DNA of 64,000 nucleotides from Silene latifolia (taxonomy: Eukaryota > Streptophyta > Magnoliopsida > Caryophyllales > Caryophyllaceae), in contig NC_133538.1 in NCBI RefSeq assembly GCF_048544455.1, forward strand, positions 143,155,922 through 143,219,921. The letters are read 5' to 3'. Positions 10,198 to 21,883 of the stretch are shown piece by piece; the stretch's first letter is position 1, and each line of letters opens with the position of its first letter. The notes under the pieces were generated by a model. It worked only from the letters and a program-made list of their open reading frames with translations. It was not told the DNA's origin and ran no database searches. A program made the translations under genes and the position numbers.

Positions 10198-13100
10198 TGT
10201 AGATACCTGTATCCGTCGATATTGGAATTTATAGAGAACCCGACAAACACCCGATGATGATAGGACACATGTATTTATTAGTTGTCACTGTCATTATTTG
10301 GGTTCGTTTTACGATGTAGAATAAGCGTTGTCGACGAAGTATTTTATTAATTTAAATGATATTTAAATTAAATGTTTTTTTAAAGTGAATTCATTTTATT
10401 GCTTTATTTTGAATTTATTTTCTCAAGTTTATTTTATTGAAAATAAAATAAATATTTGATTTGAAAAATCATTTTATGAGTGTATTTGATTTGAAAAATC
10501 ATTTATTTTAATGTGTTAATCGATTTAAAAATCGAAAAAAACTCGTTTTAAACACGTGTTTTGGAGCTCGATTATAGCTCGGCTTTTAAGCCCGTTTTCT
10601 TTACGAGTTGGCACGAATCTCGAGTACACTAACCAACCTAAGCCTCTACCCATCCAACCCCAGTTCGAACCCCCTTAACCACAACCCCAAACCCGCTCCA
10701 AACACCACTTAAACTCGTGCCCATTAACCCTAATCCATACCCTAGTATCCTACCCATATTACCCTAGCTTAACCACCAAGAAACAGCCCTCCAAAACCCT
10801 ACACGAGCTCACAATAGCTGCTGGACAGCAGCAGCGAAATAGAGCAGCCCGACTGCTTGTTGCTCTCTTTTACCCTACTTTAACTCCCTATAAATACCTC
10901 CCCTCTGCCATACTTTTATTCCACTAAGTTCTCCACACATCCTACCGTCACTCACAAGCTTTAAACCCCAGAAACAAACCCTAATTGCCTCTCAAAAACC
11001 CTCGACAAAACCGACTTACAAACTGAGAATCAGTTTGTGTGTCCTCTTTGAAACCCTTCGTTCTCCCTTCAAATCTCCATCAAAATTCGAGTTTCTTGTT
11101 CCAAATCAACCATACAACATCCATCTACACATTAGACAAAGATTTACGATCCAAATTGCCCTTGAGAGTACACGAATTCCCTCGAAAAACAGATTGTTAT
11201 ACACTCTGTTTTCGCGGCTTTTCCTGTCTGTCCAGTTCTGTTTGTGCTCGTTTTTCGTGCCCAATAACTCAAAACGAGTAGGGATTGTTTTAAGATCTCT
11301 GTTCTCCTCTCTTTCTAGTTTTCAAAACATCTTTTAAATCGAATTTTCACCGTGAAACGAGAGAGAAATCGCAGTTTGAAAGTTGCTGTCCAGATTTGCA
11401 AAAAACGTGTTGTTTGCTTTGTTTCTTCGTCGACGACGACCTCTCGAGATAAAACCTACCATCGATTACGATCCAAGACGGTGTCAATGATACATGTAGG
11501 TTGAGGGTGCATCAAATCCTCCTCTTTCTCCCTTTTATTTCGTTTTTTTATGTTTGTTTTCTTATAGTTCGTTTTTGTTTGTTTATCGTTTTTGTTTATC
11601 GATTGTTATCATTAACTATGAAACTAGTTTAGTCCGAGTATGAGTTAAAGTACCACCATGAACACCCGCGTTGACTTGAGATGGGAAAGAAATCCGCTAC
11701 ATCAGTCGGTCGTAACCCCCGTCTCATTTACATATCCTCGTGTTCAAGGTAGGGCATTAATAAAACGAATTCTAACTTCGCTCTTCGCTTTTGACCCCTT
11801 TCTTGTTTCGTGTAATTCGACCCACCCTAGGACCATTCACATGTTAGTTCGACCTCTGATTGTTAACATATAACTCGTTTAGATGACATTAGATCAATTT
11901 AATAACCTAATTAGACACGTTAGGGTACATCGACATAGCTTTAAAAATCAACTAACAATTCTATAACCTAATTGAACGCATCTCTCTTTTCACTCGATTT
12001 CTCATTAGCATAGGAGTGCGTGATTAGCACCTTCCTATTAACACTCGATGAGTAGCGTTAATATTGTAACTCCTTGACCTAATTTGACCCCTTTAGGCCG
12101 TGTAGAATACACATTTGCAAGACATCTTTTTAATCGATCAACGTCGTTTCTAACTTGTTTTCTAGCCCGCTTTCGAACTTGTTTCGCAATCAATTGGTCT
12201 AACTAATGAACCTGACCAAGGACCTAGGGTAGCCGTGTCTAGAGTGGCCATGGCTTGGCCGTGTCCTTTGGTCTTTCTTGTTTCGTTTGTTTTACATCGT
12301 TTGTTCTTTATTGTTTTGTCGCTTGTAATTTATCGTTTGTTTATCGAGTTGTAATTTTCGAGTTAGCTTTCTTTTATCGAGTCAAAACCTCTTCCAAAAA
12401 CCTTAGTCTTGTTTGGTTATATGGTTGTGCCCCAATGCATGTAAGAGCGTAGTAAATCGCATGTTTTTTAAATCAACATGGCCCGATTTATTCTAATGCA
12501 TGCTTTGGTGCGTAGCCCTATGTCTAATTCGATGAGATTAAGTGAAAGCACACATTACGAGGAGTGACCCAAGGCCGTGAGTCATGTAAGCCGTGGGCCA
12601 CCCCTTTGTGCACGTTTTCCTAGGCCGAATGGCCGTATAATGCGTCATGTACGGTTTTGTGTATAGCGTTGTATTTTAGATCGAGTTGTATCTTTAATTT
12701 ATCGTTGTGTCGGCATGAAATGCCTGGGTTGTAATAGGGTAGATCCCAACAGCTCCCCCATTCCCATCAAGCCTTGTTTGTTTCGTTTATATGTTGTTAG
12801 ATCAATCAACCCACATGCTAAATTACAACTTTGACAAAGTTAGTTTAGTTGCATCTAAATCGACATAGAAACTTCACATGTTAGGGTTTTGAAAAACGAT
12901 GTTTGCATATCATATATCGTAGTAGCTATGACCTTGTTTGAAATCCGATACTTGACTTAGTAGAGGTCGTTATTGACGGGCGGGGTTAGGTGTCCTTATG
13001 GGCTTCCTAACACGTACCCTCACCCCTTACTCAAGATCTATGGTTTGTGGATCCGTCTAAATACCATTGGATTACGAGAGTCATTCAAATCGAGTGATAT

Positions 13101-13305
13101 AGGGTACAAGTCTTTATCTTTAATCACTCATAGTTGATTGGCTTTATGCTTTTCGATGAAAGGTGTAAAGTTGACTTGAACGGTTCCAAGTTCCCAAAAA
13201 ACTTGGTGGCGACTCTAATTTGTCTTAATTCGATTCGAAAGAACCTCGAGTCGATTATGCCTAGTGTGGATCCCGCAGACGCAGTTCCCGAGGGCCTTGT
13301 CCACA
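10198..13305 (+). repeat. Element C 3' LTR
   Basis: Copy of 1466-4597, about 98 percent identical by eye, ending GTCCACA. It is followed at 13306-13310 by the second GTAGC target-site copy, after which element B resumes. Confidence 0.92.
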
Positions 13306-13885
13306 GTAGCTAATTCCCTTTGTATGTTAGGATTAGGGAAGTCGTGGTAGTAATACGATAGGATTGACTTGATTAGATTAGTCTTGCGATAAGAATTGTA
13401 TTAGGCAATTTAATTGTTATTAGGTCAAATGAATGCATGCAGGAGACCAATTTATCTAGTTAACCCCGACCTGGATCGAAAGATTGGAAGGGGAGGCTTG
13501 CTTAATTACAATAGGTAATACCTAATTTGGGCGAAAGCTAAGTTAGGAGACCCTAGGGCGGTTTAAGGACCGAAAGGTGACGACCATAGCTCTTCTTTTC
13601 AATAGTTTAATCGACTCAGCTGACCCGATAGTGTAGCTGCCACGGTAGACCGACTCCTAGCATATTCCTTTCTCTTTCTGTTAATTTCTTACATTCATTT
13701 ATCTCTTGCCTTAGCTTCATTAGTTTAGTTCAACAATCAAAACCCCCATTTCTGTGACACCCTGACACACCGAATTAAACAGATAGATAGCAATTTAGCC
13801 TCCCTGTGGAGATCGACCCTACTTACCGCTGACTTCTATTAGTAGTAACTTAGGTATTTATTTTTGGTACAAAACGACCGTATCA
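13306..13885 (+). repeat. Element B 5' LTR, right segment (R/U5)
   Basis: Matches 17411-17987 of the 3' LTR with few differences and ends ACGACCGTATCA. It begins with the duplicated target site of C. Confidence 0.9.
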
Positions 13886-13890
13886 AATTT

Positions 13891-13908
13891 TGGCGCCGTT
13901 GCCGGGGA
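13891..13908 (+). other. Element B primer-binding site (tRNA-Asp)
   Basis: TGGCGCCGTTGCCGGGG is an exact complement of the plant tRNA-Asp 3' end including CCA, the primer used by Athila-type elements. It begins five bases after the LTR end. Confidence 0.9.
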
Positions 13909-14061
13909 GGCGATGCCTTTATCTGTTTTAATTTTGTCTGTTTTTCGCCTCAAGGGAAGACTGAGTACCTTGAGGCCGTTCTAATCTTTTTCTTCAGCGC
14001 TGTTTTGATAGGTCTACAGGTCTATTAGTCAGTTTTTAGAGAAGATTGTCGAAGGGAAGGC

Positions 14062-14640
14062 TTGAGTACCTTCGACTCTTTTGCCAAGATGACGTCCGTT
14101 TCTCGACTTATTGCTCAGTTTGAGCTTCAAACTGAAAGATCTACTAATTCGGAGAAGAAAGAATCTTGGGGTTGTGGTAATCACTATATCAACACCGACA
14201 CCATTCCGTCTCATGAAGAACCCGTGTCACCCAATGTTGAAAATGATTTCTATGACTCGGATGACGAATTCCTATCGTACTTCAAGAGTTTATGCGAAGA
14301 TTTAAGCCTCATGGGGAGGAATCACTCGATCGAGTGACTAACATTGGTCGATCGAGTGATTTTCCAGGAGAAAGTGCTCGACCGATTAGTAAATCTGCTC
14401 GATCGAGTGGAATTCAGGAGGAAAGTGGTCGATCGAGCAACAATTCTGCTCGATCGACTGAAGACGAAGGGGAAACGGTTCGATCGACTAATAGACATGC
14501 TCGATCAACCCCAGAAGCTGCGGAAACTGTTAAATCGTCACCAACGCCTATTCCAAGTGATGATACAAAGGAACATACGGTCAACTCCTATTCTGTTCAA
14601 GTTCCTTATCCACAACGATTTGCCGCCACACCGTAGATTT
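14062..14640 (+). pseudogene. Element B short gag-like frame with embedded palindromes
   Basis: Two overlapping open frames start soon after the leader. One translates to a low-complexity Ser/Arg/Glu-rich stretch with repeated ARSS and GRSS. This is caused by about eight TCGATCGA palindromes between 14322 and 14515, the same motif as in the LTR. I recognise no capsid fold, so calling it gag rests on position only. A DNA- or RNA-level role for the repeats may explain the odd peptide. The region is broken relative to any full-length Athila gag. Confidence 0.5.
14322..14515 (+). repeat. Internal TCGATCGA palindrome cluster of element B
   Basis: Copies include CACTCGATCGAGTG, GGTCGATCGAGTG, GCTCGATCGAGTGG and GCTCGATCGACTG, spaced about 20-30 bp apart. 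This is the motif of the LTR clusters at 1007-1200 and 16957-17150, but outside the LTR. Confidence 0.85.
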
Positions 14641-14825
14641 CTCGGACCGCATACGAGCTTTCAATGTCATTTTGCTCATTACGATGAGATGATCACTCAG
14701 GTACCTACTTATGCTAATTTTATTTCTCAAATTGATTGGTCTGAGAGGGATGCTAGTGAGACGATAATGAATGTAGCTATGACTGAAGAGTGTAGCACAC
14801 TTCTTCGGAATGGGACCCTCCTAAA

Positions 14826-15353
14826 ATGTCTGACCCAAGTCGTTTTCCTATTCCGTGTTCTATAGGGACCCATTCGTTTGATAATGCTTTATGTGACCTC
14901 GATTCTAATGTCAACATTTTACCTTTGTCGCTGGCATTGAAATTGAGACTGACTAAGTTTATGCGCGCTAGAACGACTATCCAGTTGGCTGATTACTCTT
15001 ATGTACGGGTCAAAGGAGCTTTACATGACGTACCTGTTAGGATCGGGAATTTCTATATTCCCGCAGATTTCATTGTCTTAAACATACCCGAAGACCGCAA
15101 TGTTCCCATCATTTTGGGACGACCATTTTTGTGCACTGCTGGCGCAATTGTTGATGTCAGGGTAGGGACACTTACCTTTCAGGTCGGAGGAGAGGACTTG
15201 GTTTTTACTAAGTCCGATGACCCTAGGGAGTCCATACCTATCATACCTTGCATTGATATTCCCCTTGTAGACTCCGTTGACATTCCGTCTGAGCCGTCTT
15301 TTGAGTCACATATTGTCGTTGCTGTTGTAACACCTCCGCCCCATAGAGGTTGA
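14826..15353 (+). pseudogene. Element B retropepsin-like segment
   Basis: The translation has the order expected of Athila protease regions: FDNALCDLDSNVNILPLSLA near the N-terminus (catalytic loop position), a beta-rich middle, then IPIILGRPFLCTAGA-type sequence (here VPIILGRPFLCTAGA), the second conserved block. The family cleaves gag-pol polyproteins. The catalytic triplet is degenerate, and no polymerase follows before the 3' LTR. A similar segment lies at 42939-43640 in element K. Confidence 0.7.
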
Positions 15354-16652
15354 GTCGATACGGTTGATTTCAGTGATGAAATTGCACTATAATTGTCTTT
15401 TTGCTTAAGCCTTGCAATAAACTATTATTCTTTTTAGTTTTGTCTTATGCATATCTACGAGTTAATGTTTAATTTAGCTGAACGAATAGACTTGACCTGA
15501 AATTGGCAACCTACTTATAAATTCTAAGATTTAGAGCCTTTTAAACTGGTGTCATTTATGACCGGTTTCATGTAGGATTGTGAGTAGTTACTCCTTGCAT
15601 AACATGTTCATTAATTTGCACGTATATGAAATTCAATTGCTTTTTACTTTCATACATTCGGGTTAGTGGTTGGTGTCACATGCAGGGAGGTGCTTACAAA
15701 TTTTCCTTTCTTTCATTTTTAACCATTAAACTCCACATTAGCCAAATTTGCCTGTTGACCCTTAGCTACATTCCAAATTTAGCCTGCCTTGTCAAGCTAG
15801 TTTAGATTGTTCTGCGGTATAATGTCTATTGTATCAAATTTTGACGCATATTCTGTTTATTCGGAGTTGGTAATTTATGAAGAAAAGGAGGATATGAAAA
15901 AGACGAAAGAAAAAAAAAAGAAGTTGAAAAAAAAAGGAATTCGAAAATGAAAAAGGGAAAAAATTCGAAAAAGAAGAAAAGAAGAAACCGAAAAAAATAA
16001 GAAAAAGAAAAAAAGAGTTTGTATTGTTGACAGTTTCGCTCCTATGCTTTATCTATATCTTTTGAGGAGTTAGTTCAGTTCGGTTTGGTGAGATTTTATG
16101 CCAAATGAAGGGCATGTGCTTAATTCATAATTGAGTTGGAATCGGATGTCGATATATGGTTTTGTTTAGGTACTAGCTTGATCACCTATACCTCCACATT
16201 CCCATAAATGTTTTGCCTTTTCTTACCCATTGCCTCACTTTACCATATTTCTGTAAGCCCTCGGCTGTGACAGGACCTTGTTGGGTTGGAATGTGTGTAC
16301 GGTAGCTAGAATTGTTTATCATATTAGTTGCATGCATGTTTATGTGGGTCGTAGTCTAGGTGAGCGACTATTTTTCTTTCTCTCTTACATATATATGTTC
16401 ACCCTTTGCTTCATGAGAGGAGAGTGACTCGTGAGAGTCCATTATTAAAGGTCTTGCAAGGTCGACGGTTCAGCTTTATTATAAACATTTTACAACTCGT
16501 TTGCATTTGACTGTTTAGCTATAAGTGTTAGTTTGTTTGCATTAAATTGGTTTAAGTGGACAAGTTATAGCTAGCTCTGAGTTATCTTTCCCGTTCCTTT
16601 AGTTGCATTTTAGTTTACTCGAGGACGAGTAAAGGTTTGGTTTGGGGAGATT
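15354..16652 (+). other. Element B 3' untranslated interior
   Basis: No gene is supported. It contains a purine-rich tract of about 145 bp (15875-16020), some similarity to the interior tail of E at 17988-18633 (the CTCCTATG...TTTATCTATA and GGTACTAGCTTGATCACC segments), and ends in the polypurine tract GGTTTGGTTTGGGGAGA near 16634-16650. Confidence 0.7.
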
Positions 16653-17987
16653 TGATACGTGCATTTTATATAGTCTTATTAGCTTATTTTATGCACGTAT
16701 TCCTATGCTTTTATCGTGGTTTTATGCTACGAAATGCCCCGAATATGCTACTTTGGTGTATTTTGTCTTAATTGCAGGAATGGACCATAAAATAGTGAAA
16801 TCAAGCCTTTTACCGTCCGTTTAGCATGCATTTGGAGGAAGAGTGGATTTGGAGCGGGAATTATAGCTGTCTTGGGATGCGTGAAGCTATTTCGGGAGCT
16901 AAAAGGACAAGTCAAAGCTGAACTAACGTGATTATTGAGCTGCTGAAGTTAGTTTCCACTCGATCGAGTGCTTTTCTAGTCGATCGAGTGGTTTTAGGTC
17001 TAATAAACAGTCGATCGAGCACTTTAGTCATTCGATCGACCAGTTCAATAATAGCATTTACTCGATCGAGCTCTATTCTTGGTCGATCGAGCAGTTTTTG
17101 GCTGAGTTTGATCGATCGAGTGGTTTTATTCCACTCGATCGAGTGGATTCGCTATGGGCTGGGCTTTTTAGCTTTAATTCCGTTAATTAGGTTTAGTAAA
17201 TCCTATTTTCTTATAAATAGGAAGATTAGGACGTTATTTAGAGGCTCTTCGGACTCTCTCTCTTTTTCCTCGGGAACTGGATCATACTTTGTTACTGTTA
17301 CTTTCTTCCGGATCTAATTCAGTATTTCTTTCTTTTCTTTTATTTTCCTCTTTAATTTATGCTTATGATTATTGTTCTCCCTTTATTTCTTGTTTTCTAT
17401 TTCATTATGCGTAGCTAATTCCCTTTGTATGTTAAGATTAGGGAAGCCGTGGTAGTAATATGATAGGATTGACTTGATTAGATTAGTCTTGCGATAAGAA
17501 TTGTATTAGGCAATTTAATTGTTATTAGGTCAAATGAATGCATGCAGGAGACCACTTTATCTAGTTAACCCCGACCTAGATCGAAAGATTGGAAGGGGAG
17601 GCTTGCTTAATTACAATAGGTAATACCTAATTAGGACGAAAGCTAAGTTAGGAGACCCTAGGGCGGTTTAAGGACCGAAAGGTGACGACCATAGCTCTTC
17701 TTTTCAATAGTTTAATCGACTCAGTTGACCCGATAGTGTAGCTGCCACGGTAGACCGACTCCTAGCATATTCCTTTCTCTTTCTGTTAATTTCTTACATT
17801 CATTTATCTCTTGCCTTAGCTTCATTAGTTTAGTTCAACAATCAAAACCCCATTTCGTGACACCCGATGGACCAAATTAAACATATAGATAGCAATTTAG
17901 CCTCCCTGTGGAGATCGACCCTACTTACCGCTGACTTCTGTTAGTAGTAACTTAGGTATTTATTTTTGGTACAAAACGACCGTATCA
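16653..17987 (+). repeat. Element B 3' LTR
   Basis: Complete 1335 bp copy from TGATACGTGC to CGTATCA. It carries the palindrome cluster (16957-17150), TATAAATA at 17212-17219 and the empty C target site. It is the reference copy for the split 5' LTR. Confidence 0.93.
16957..17219 (+). promoter_or_regulatory. Palindrome cluster plus TATA box, B 3' LTR
   Basis: Same arrangement as at 1007-1269: about eight TCGATCGA cores, then TATAAATA about 60 bp further on. Two cores differ from the 5' copy by one base each, both changes in flanking or core positions of single sites. Confidence 0.6.
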
Positions 17988-18633
17988 CAAGTCTTTATCA
18001 AATGGCGATTTTTGCTCCCATGTTTCATTTATATTTTTATGGGGAGTTGATTTATTACGGAGAATGTGAGTTTGGTGCTTGCTATAGCACTGCTTCGATT
18101 GAATTTGAGCAAGAAGTTGGATGTTGCCATATGGTTCCGTTTTGGTACTAGCTTGATCACCTGTACCTTCATTTTCCATAAATGTTTTGCCTCTTCTTAC
18201 CCATACCTCACATATCCATATACACCTCGGCATGTGTCATGGTCATTAGTTCGGTTGGAATGCATATGTACGGTTGTAGAGATTACTTTCATATTATGTT
18301 GCAGGCATGTTCTTATAGGTCGTAGTTAGGTGAGAGTCTTTACAAAATGAATTCTTTCTATCCTCTTATATATTCACCTGCGCTTATATGTGATATGAGC
18401 GACCCGCGAGAGTCCAATTTGATAAGTCTCTATAGTCGAGGGTTCAGCGGTTTTTAACGATTTCATAATTCGTTTGCATGATTCGCATTGCTAATTAATT
18501 GTTAGTTGTTGCATTAAAATGGCTTAGGCTTTACATGTTGCAATTCGCTCTGAGATTGAACTCGTTCCAATAGGTCATTAGATCAAGTCTAGTTCTTGCT
18601 TGAGGACAAGCAAGGGTTTGGTTTGGGGAAGTT

Positions 18634-20156
18634 TGATGCGTGTCATTTATATGATGTTTTACACCCTATTTTACACGCATTTCAGAGCTCATTTATGTAG
18701 TTTAAGGCTACTATTTGCCCCATTTCGTCTACTTTCGTATTTTTATGTAATATTGCAGATTTATGCGGAAATGAGTAGATTTTGAGCCAAATCCGTCCCC
18801 GAGTATCTTGCATTGCATTTGACGTGAAGTATTCACTTAAGGAACGAGCTTGGTGCGCATTTCAAGGCCCAAAAGACAAATCCACGAGAAATTAGAAGTC
18901 AAGTGTCAGCTACTTCGGTCGATCGACCACACGCCTTGATCGATCGACCAACCCCGGGTTCCAGTAGCTACTGTTCAGCATAGACCAGTCGATCGACCGG
19001 TCCCAGCAGTCGATCGACCAAGACGCTAACTCATACATGAATTAGAAGATCGAGAATTAGCAAGCCCATGATATATTAGGTTTACAAATAATAGCTGCGT
19101 ACTTTTCCTTTATAACGCAGCTTGAGTTTTGAAGTTAGAGATTCAGTTTTCAATCAAGTTTTACATTCAGTTTTTATCAGTTTTAGAATATCAAATAATT
19201 AGGGTTCGGAATATTGGTTTGCATCGGATTTTCGTTCGTACTTCTAATCATTCCGTTACAATTCCTCTGCAATTTCGATATTCTTTCTGTTCTATTCCAG
19301 TTCATCTTTATTGCGTTGATAGGATAGAAATTGCTAGTTAGGTTTCAAAAGCCAATTTTATCATTTTATGTTATTTATTTGCCTAATCGTTTTAAGCATG
19401 AATTCCGTAGTTTTAATCCTTAATATTATTGTTGTTTCCACTATAGTCATGAGTAGCTAAATTATTCGTACTAGGATGTAGGGAATCTGTAGGATTAGGC
19501 GGTATTAGAATAGTAGACTGAAATCGCGTGTCAGTCGATCGACTGCCAAACCTGGTCGATCGACTGACCACGTGAGGTGTTACCTTCGTTTTAATTGTTT
19601 TAATTTCTATATTTGACGAATCGAGTGCACGCGACTAGTTGAATGTTTAGGATTTGACTGACCCATTAGATCGAAAGATAGGGAAGGTTGATTGACCATC
19701 AATTAAAATGACTAAACTATGCTGAGATCGAAAGAAAGGTAAAGTTTAGGTTTTTAGTCACTTTTCAGGACGAGAGTCAGTACTAGTGATATTAGGGACT
19801 TGTAGCGAGATCGAAAGATGTTACTTGTTAAGAGTGGACCGAGAGGACCTCTTGTTTTCCCGCCTCATGTGTTTGATTTAGACCTACTTAGTATGCTGCC
19901 GCCGAAACTATAGTGAACCGACCATCCTTGCACCCCTTTTTAATATTTGGTTTATCCGTCGATTTAGTTTATTATCTTTATTGCCTTTAGCTATAGACCA
20001 AATCAATTCAACCCGCACATTCGTTACCTTAGACCAGAATTAGACAATTATTAATTACATTCGCCTCCTTGTGGTTCGACCCTGTTTCCACTAGCCTAGG
20101 TTAGTTTTAATAGGAAATATAAATATTACTTTTGGTACTCACAACGACGGGTATCA
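18634..20156 (+). repeat. Element E 3' LTR
   Basis: Ends TGATGCGTGTC and ACGGGTATCA. It has four GGTCGATCGACC-type palindromes at 18915-19022, a TATA-like TTTATAACG at 19109-19117, and two more AGTCGATCGACT copies at 19531-19570 downstream. It shares terminal design and overall layout with the LTR of B but only patchy sequence identity. Confidence 0.85.
18915..19117 (+). promoter_or_regulatory. GGTCGATCGACC cluster and TATA-like box, E LTR
   Basis: Four palindromes with the same TCGATCGA core as B, but with GG/CC or AG/CC flanks, lie about 90 bp upstream of a TATA-like box. The core is conserved while the flanks differ between families. Confidence 0.55.
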
Positions 20157-21695
20157 GTAAGTATATAGACAAACGGATACCAAAGTACTTTAAGATGATA
20201 TAATTAAACTGTCTCAAACGGTTTATTACAAAAGTTCCAAACGAGATAATTAAATGATAAATTAAGTTTATTACAACGCAGCGGAAAGAATAGATATAAA
20301 GTTCAACTAAGCTATGTGATAAATGTGATAACTAGACTCCAGGTGACAAGTCATCTCGCGTCCCAACCCAAGCATCCAGCCATCAGCAATCTACTAAATC
20401 CAACCTGTAAATTAATCTGCTCCCTATTTAACCGGAAATATTAAATGGTTCACCACAGGACGCCATCAATTAAAGTAGGCATCATTTTATTTTGACACAA
20501 CAACAAACACACAACCACCAATGGTTGAGTAGGATAACTAAATAACAATAAAGTAGATATAATAAAACTTGCAACAGAAAAGACAACAACGGAAAACAAG
20601 CGCCTCATAGCCATGACACACGGCTCACCCAACCATCTCAAACACCGCTCAGGTACACGGTCACACCAACACCACCGTGCCTAGCCGACCACAATCGTGC
20701 AAGTCCACTGCACTTCCACATCCCCGTGCTTGGCCGACCAATAATCACAATCGCAATACCAACCTCTTCAAATGATGCCCATTAAACAGAGAACCAACCC
20801 AGGAATGATAGTAATATAATTATAAGATGCTCATAAGACAACAATTAAAATAACAACTTATGGTGGAAAACTATCTTACAAAAACAATGCAATAATAATC
20901 CGTCTTACGAGAACAATGCAATAATAATCAATCTTATAAGAAATTCATCAAGTAATTAATTTAACAAGCAAGTATAGTTGATTAGATATCCTACCTTTAG
21001 CAAATCCTCAAAATTTCAATCAATTAATCTACTAGAAAGCTTCTTCCACAAATTCATCACCTAAACAAAAATTAGATTGTATACAATTATAAACTACTTT
21101 TATTAATTAAATTAAGATGTAAACTACACATATAAACACCCAAAATCACTCCCAAACGACACCCCATACACGGCCAACCGACGGTCGTCAACCCATCGGT
21201 CAAACAAGCCACGACAGTCACGGGTGAGTCAACGACAGCGGTCAAGGGCCTCGGTGGTGGTCAACGGTAGGTCTTGGTCAAACGTAAATAATTGATGTAA
21301 AGTGGGTTAGATAACTTACCACAATTAGGTTTAATGTGAGGTGAAAACTCCGTCTTAAAGTTGTCTCACAAAAATTACTCTCTTTCTTTCAAGTTATAGG
21401 TTTGTGTTTTTGATGTGGAATAAAAAGTGATGGTGAGGCATGAGTTTGGTATTTGTAATAGTAAGATAAGTGGTAGGAAGGTTCTAGGAACTTTCACATA
21501 TTAATAAAATAACCAAAATATCTAAGTAGTATTGGTAACACCCAAACCATGTATACCTCCCCCTTACCACTCGGTCAAAACCGGCGGTCAAACTACACAT
21601 ATATTTTTTTTTTTATTTTCCTTTCTGTATTTTAAGACGATAATTAATATTTATTCACACCTTATAAAATATATCTAAAATTACGGAGTATTACA
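20157..21695 (-). repeat. Element H 3' LTR (truncated by E)
   Basis: Matches 32999-34536 of the 5' LTR. On the minus strand it starts TGTAATACTCCG, directly after the tail GAACTTCGGGACGAAGTTCC...GAGGGAAGAC, a segment common at the 3' end of Tekay-type interiors. It holds no gene. Confidence 0.9.
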
Positions 21696-21883
21696 GTCTT
21701 CCCTCATTAAAAGGAACTTCGTCCCGAAGTTCACCACAATTCACACTTCACACTTCACCAGCCAACTAACACGAAAATTTCTAAGGAACTCAATTAAATT
21801 GTATACTCTTAAGTCCAAAATAAATGCAGTATTATATTCTACCCTCATAAAAGAAAAGGTTACGTCCTAGTAACGAACATACC

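Larger units (their letters stand above)
1466..13305 (+). mobile_element. Element C: Tat-like, gag-only LTR retrotransposon with very long LTRs
   Basis: C is 11.8 kb, with LTRs of about 3.1 kb (1466-4597 and 10198-13305) and a perfect 5 bp TSD. The primer site resembles the complement of tRNA-Arg and the polypurine tract reads AAAGTGGGGGCTC, both typical of the Tat/Ogre group. The only coding trace is gag. The 3' half of the interior is non-coding and rich in tandem and inverted repeats. The LTRs are about 98 percent identical by eye, so C is young. It lacks protease, reverse transcriptase and integrase, and its gag is broken several times, so it is a non-autonomous derivative moved by a related element. 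Confidence 0.9.
910..17987 (+). mobile_element. Element B: Athila-like non-autonomous LTR retrotransposon, hosting C and D
   Basis: B has an LTR of 1335 bp (3' copy 16653-17987) with ends TGATACG...CGTATCA. The 5' copy is split into 910-1465 and 13306-13885 by element C, and its first part was displaced by D. A tRNA-Asp primer site follows the 5' LTR, as in the Athila and Tat groups. The interior (13886-16652, about 2.8 kb) holds a short gag-like frame and a retropepsin-like segment but no reverse transcriptase, RNase H or integrase, so it must have relied on another element's enzymes. The two LTR copies differ at roughly 1-2 percent of sites by eye, so the insertion is fairly young. It sits inside element E. 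A TSD cannot be tested because the left end is outside the window. Confidence 0.85.
17988..20156 (+). mobile_element. Element E: 3' end of an Athila-like element, interrupted by B
   Basis: The interior tail 17988-18633 resembles the 3' untranslated part of B. It ends in the polypurine tract GGTTTGGTTTGGGGAAG and is followed by a 1523 bp LTR (18634-20156, TGATGCG...GGGTATCA). The rest of E lies left of B and outside the window. Its right end abuts a truncated LTR of H, so E inserted in H; the target copy would be GTAAG at 20157-20161. No coding domain is visible in this part. Age cannot be measured from one LTR. Confidence 0.8.

Noticed and set aside
13891-13908. tRNA-like sequences (also 4600, 27615, 37870, 40911)
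   Set aside because: Each matches only the 3' end of a tRNA in antisense next to an LTR, so they are primer-binding sites, not tRNA genes.
14322-17150. CRISPR-like look of regularly spaced palindromes
   Set aside because: The context is a plant LTR element; repeats are 12-14 bp with varying flanks and spacers, and there are no cas genes.
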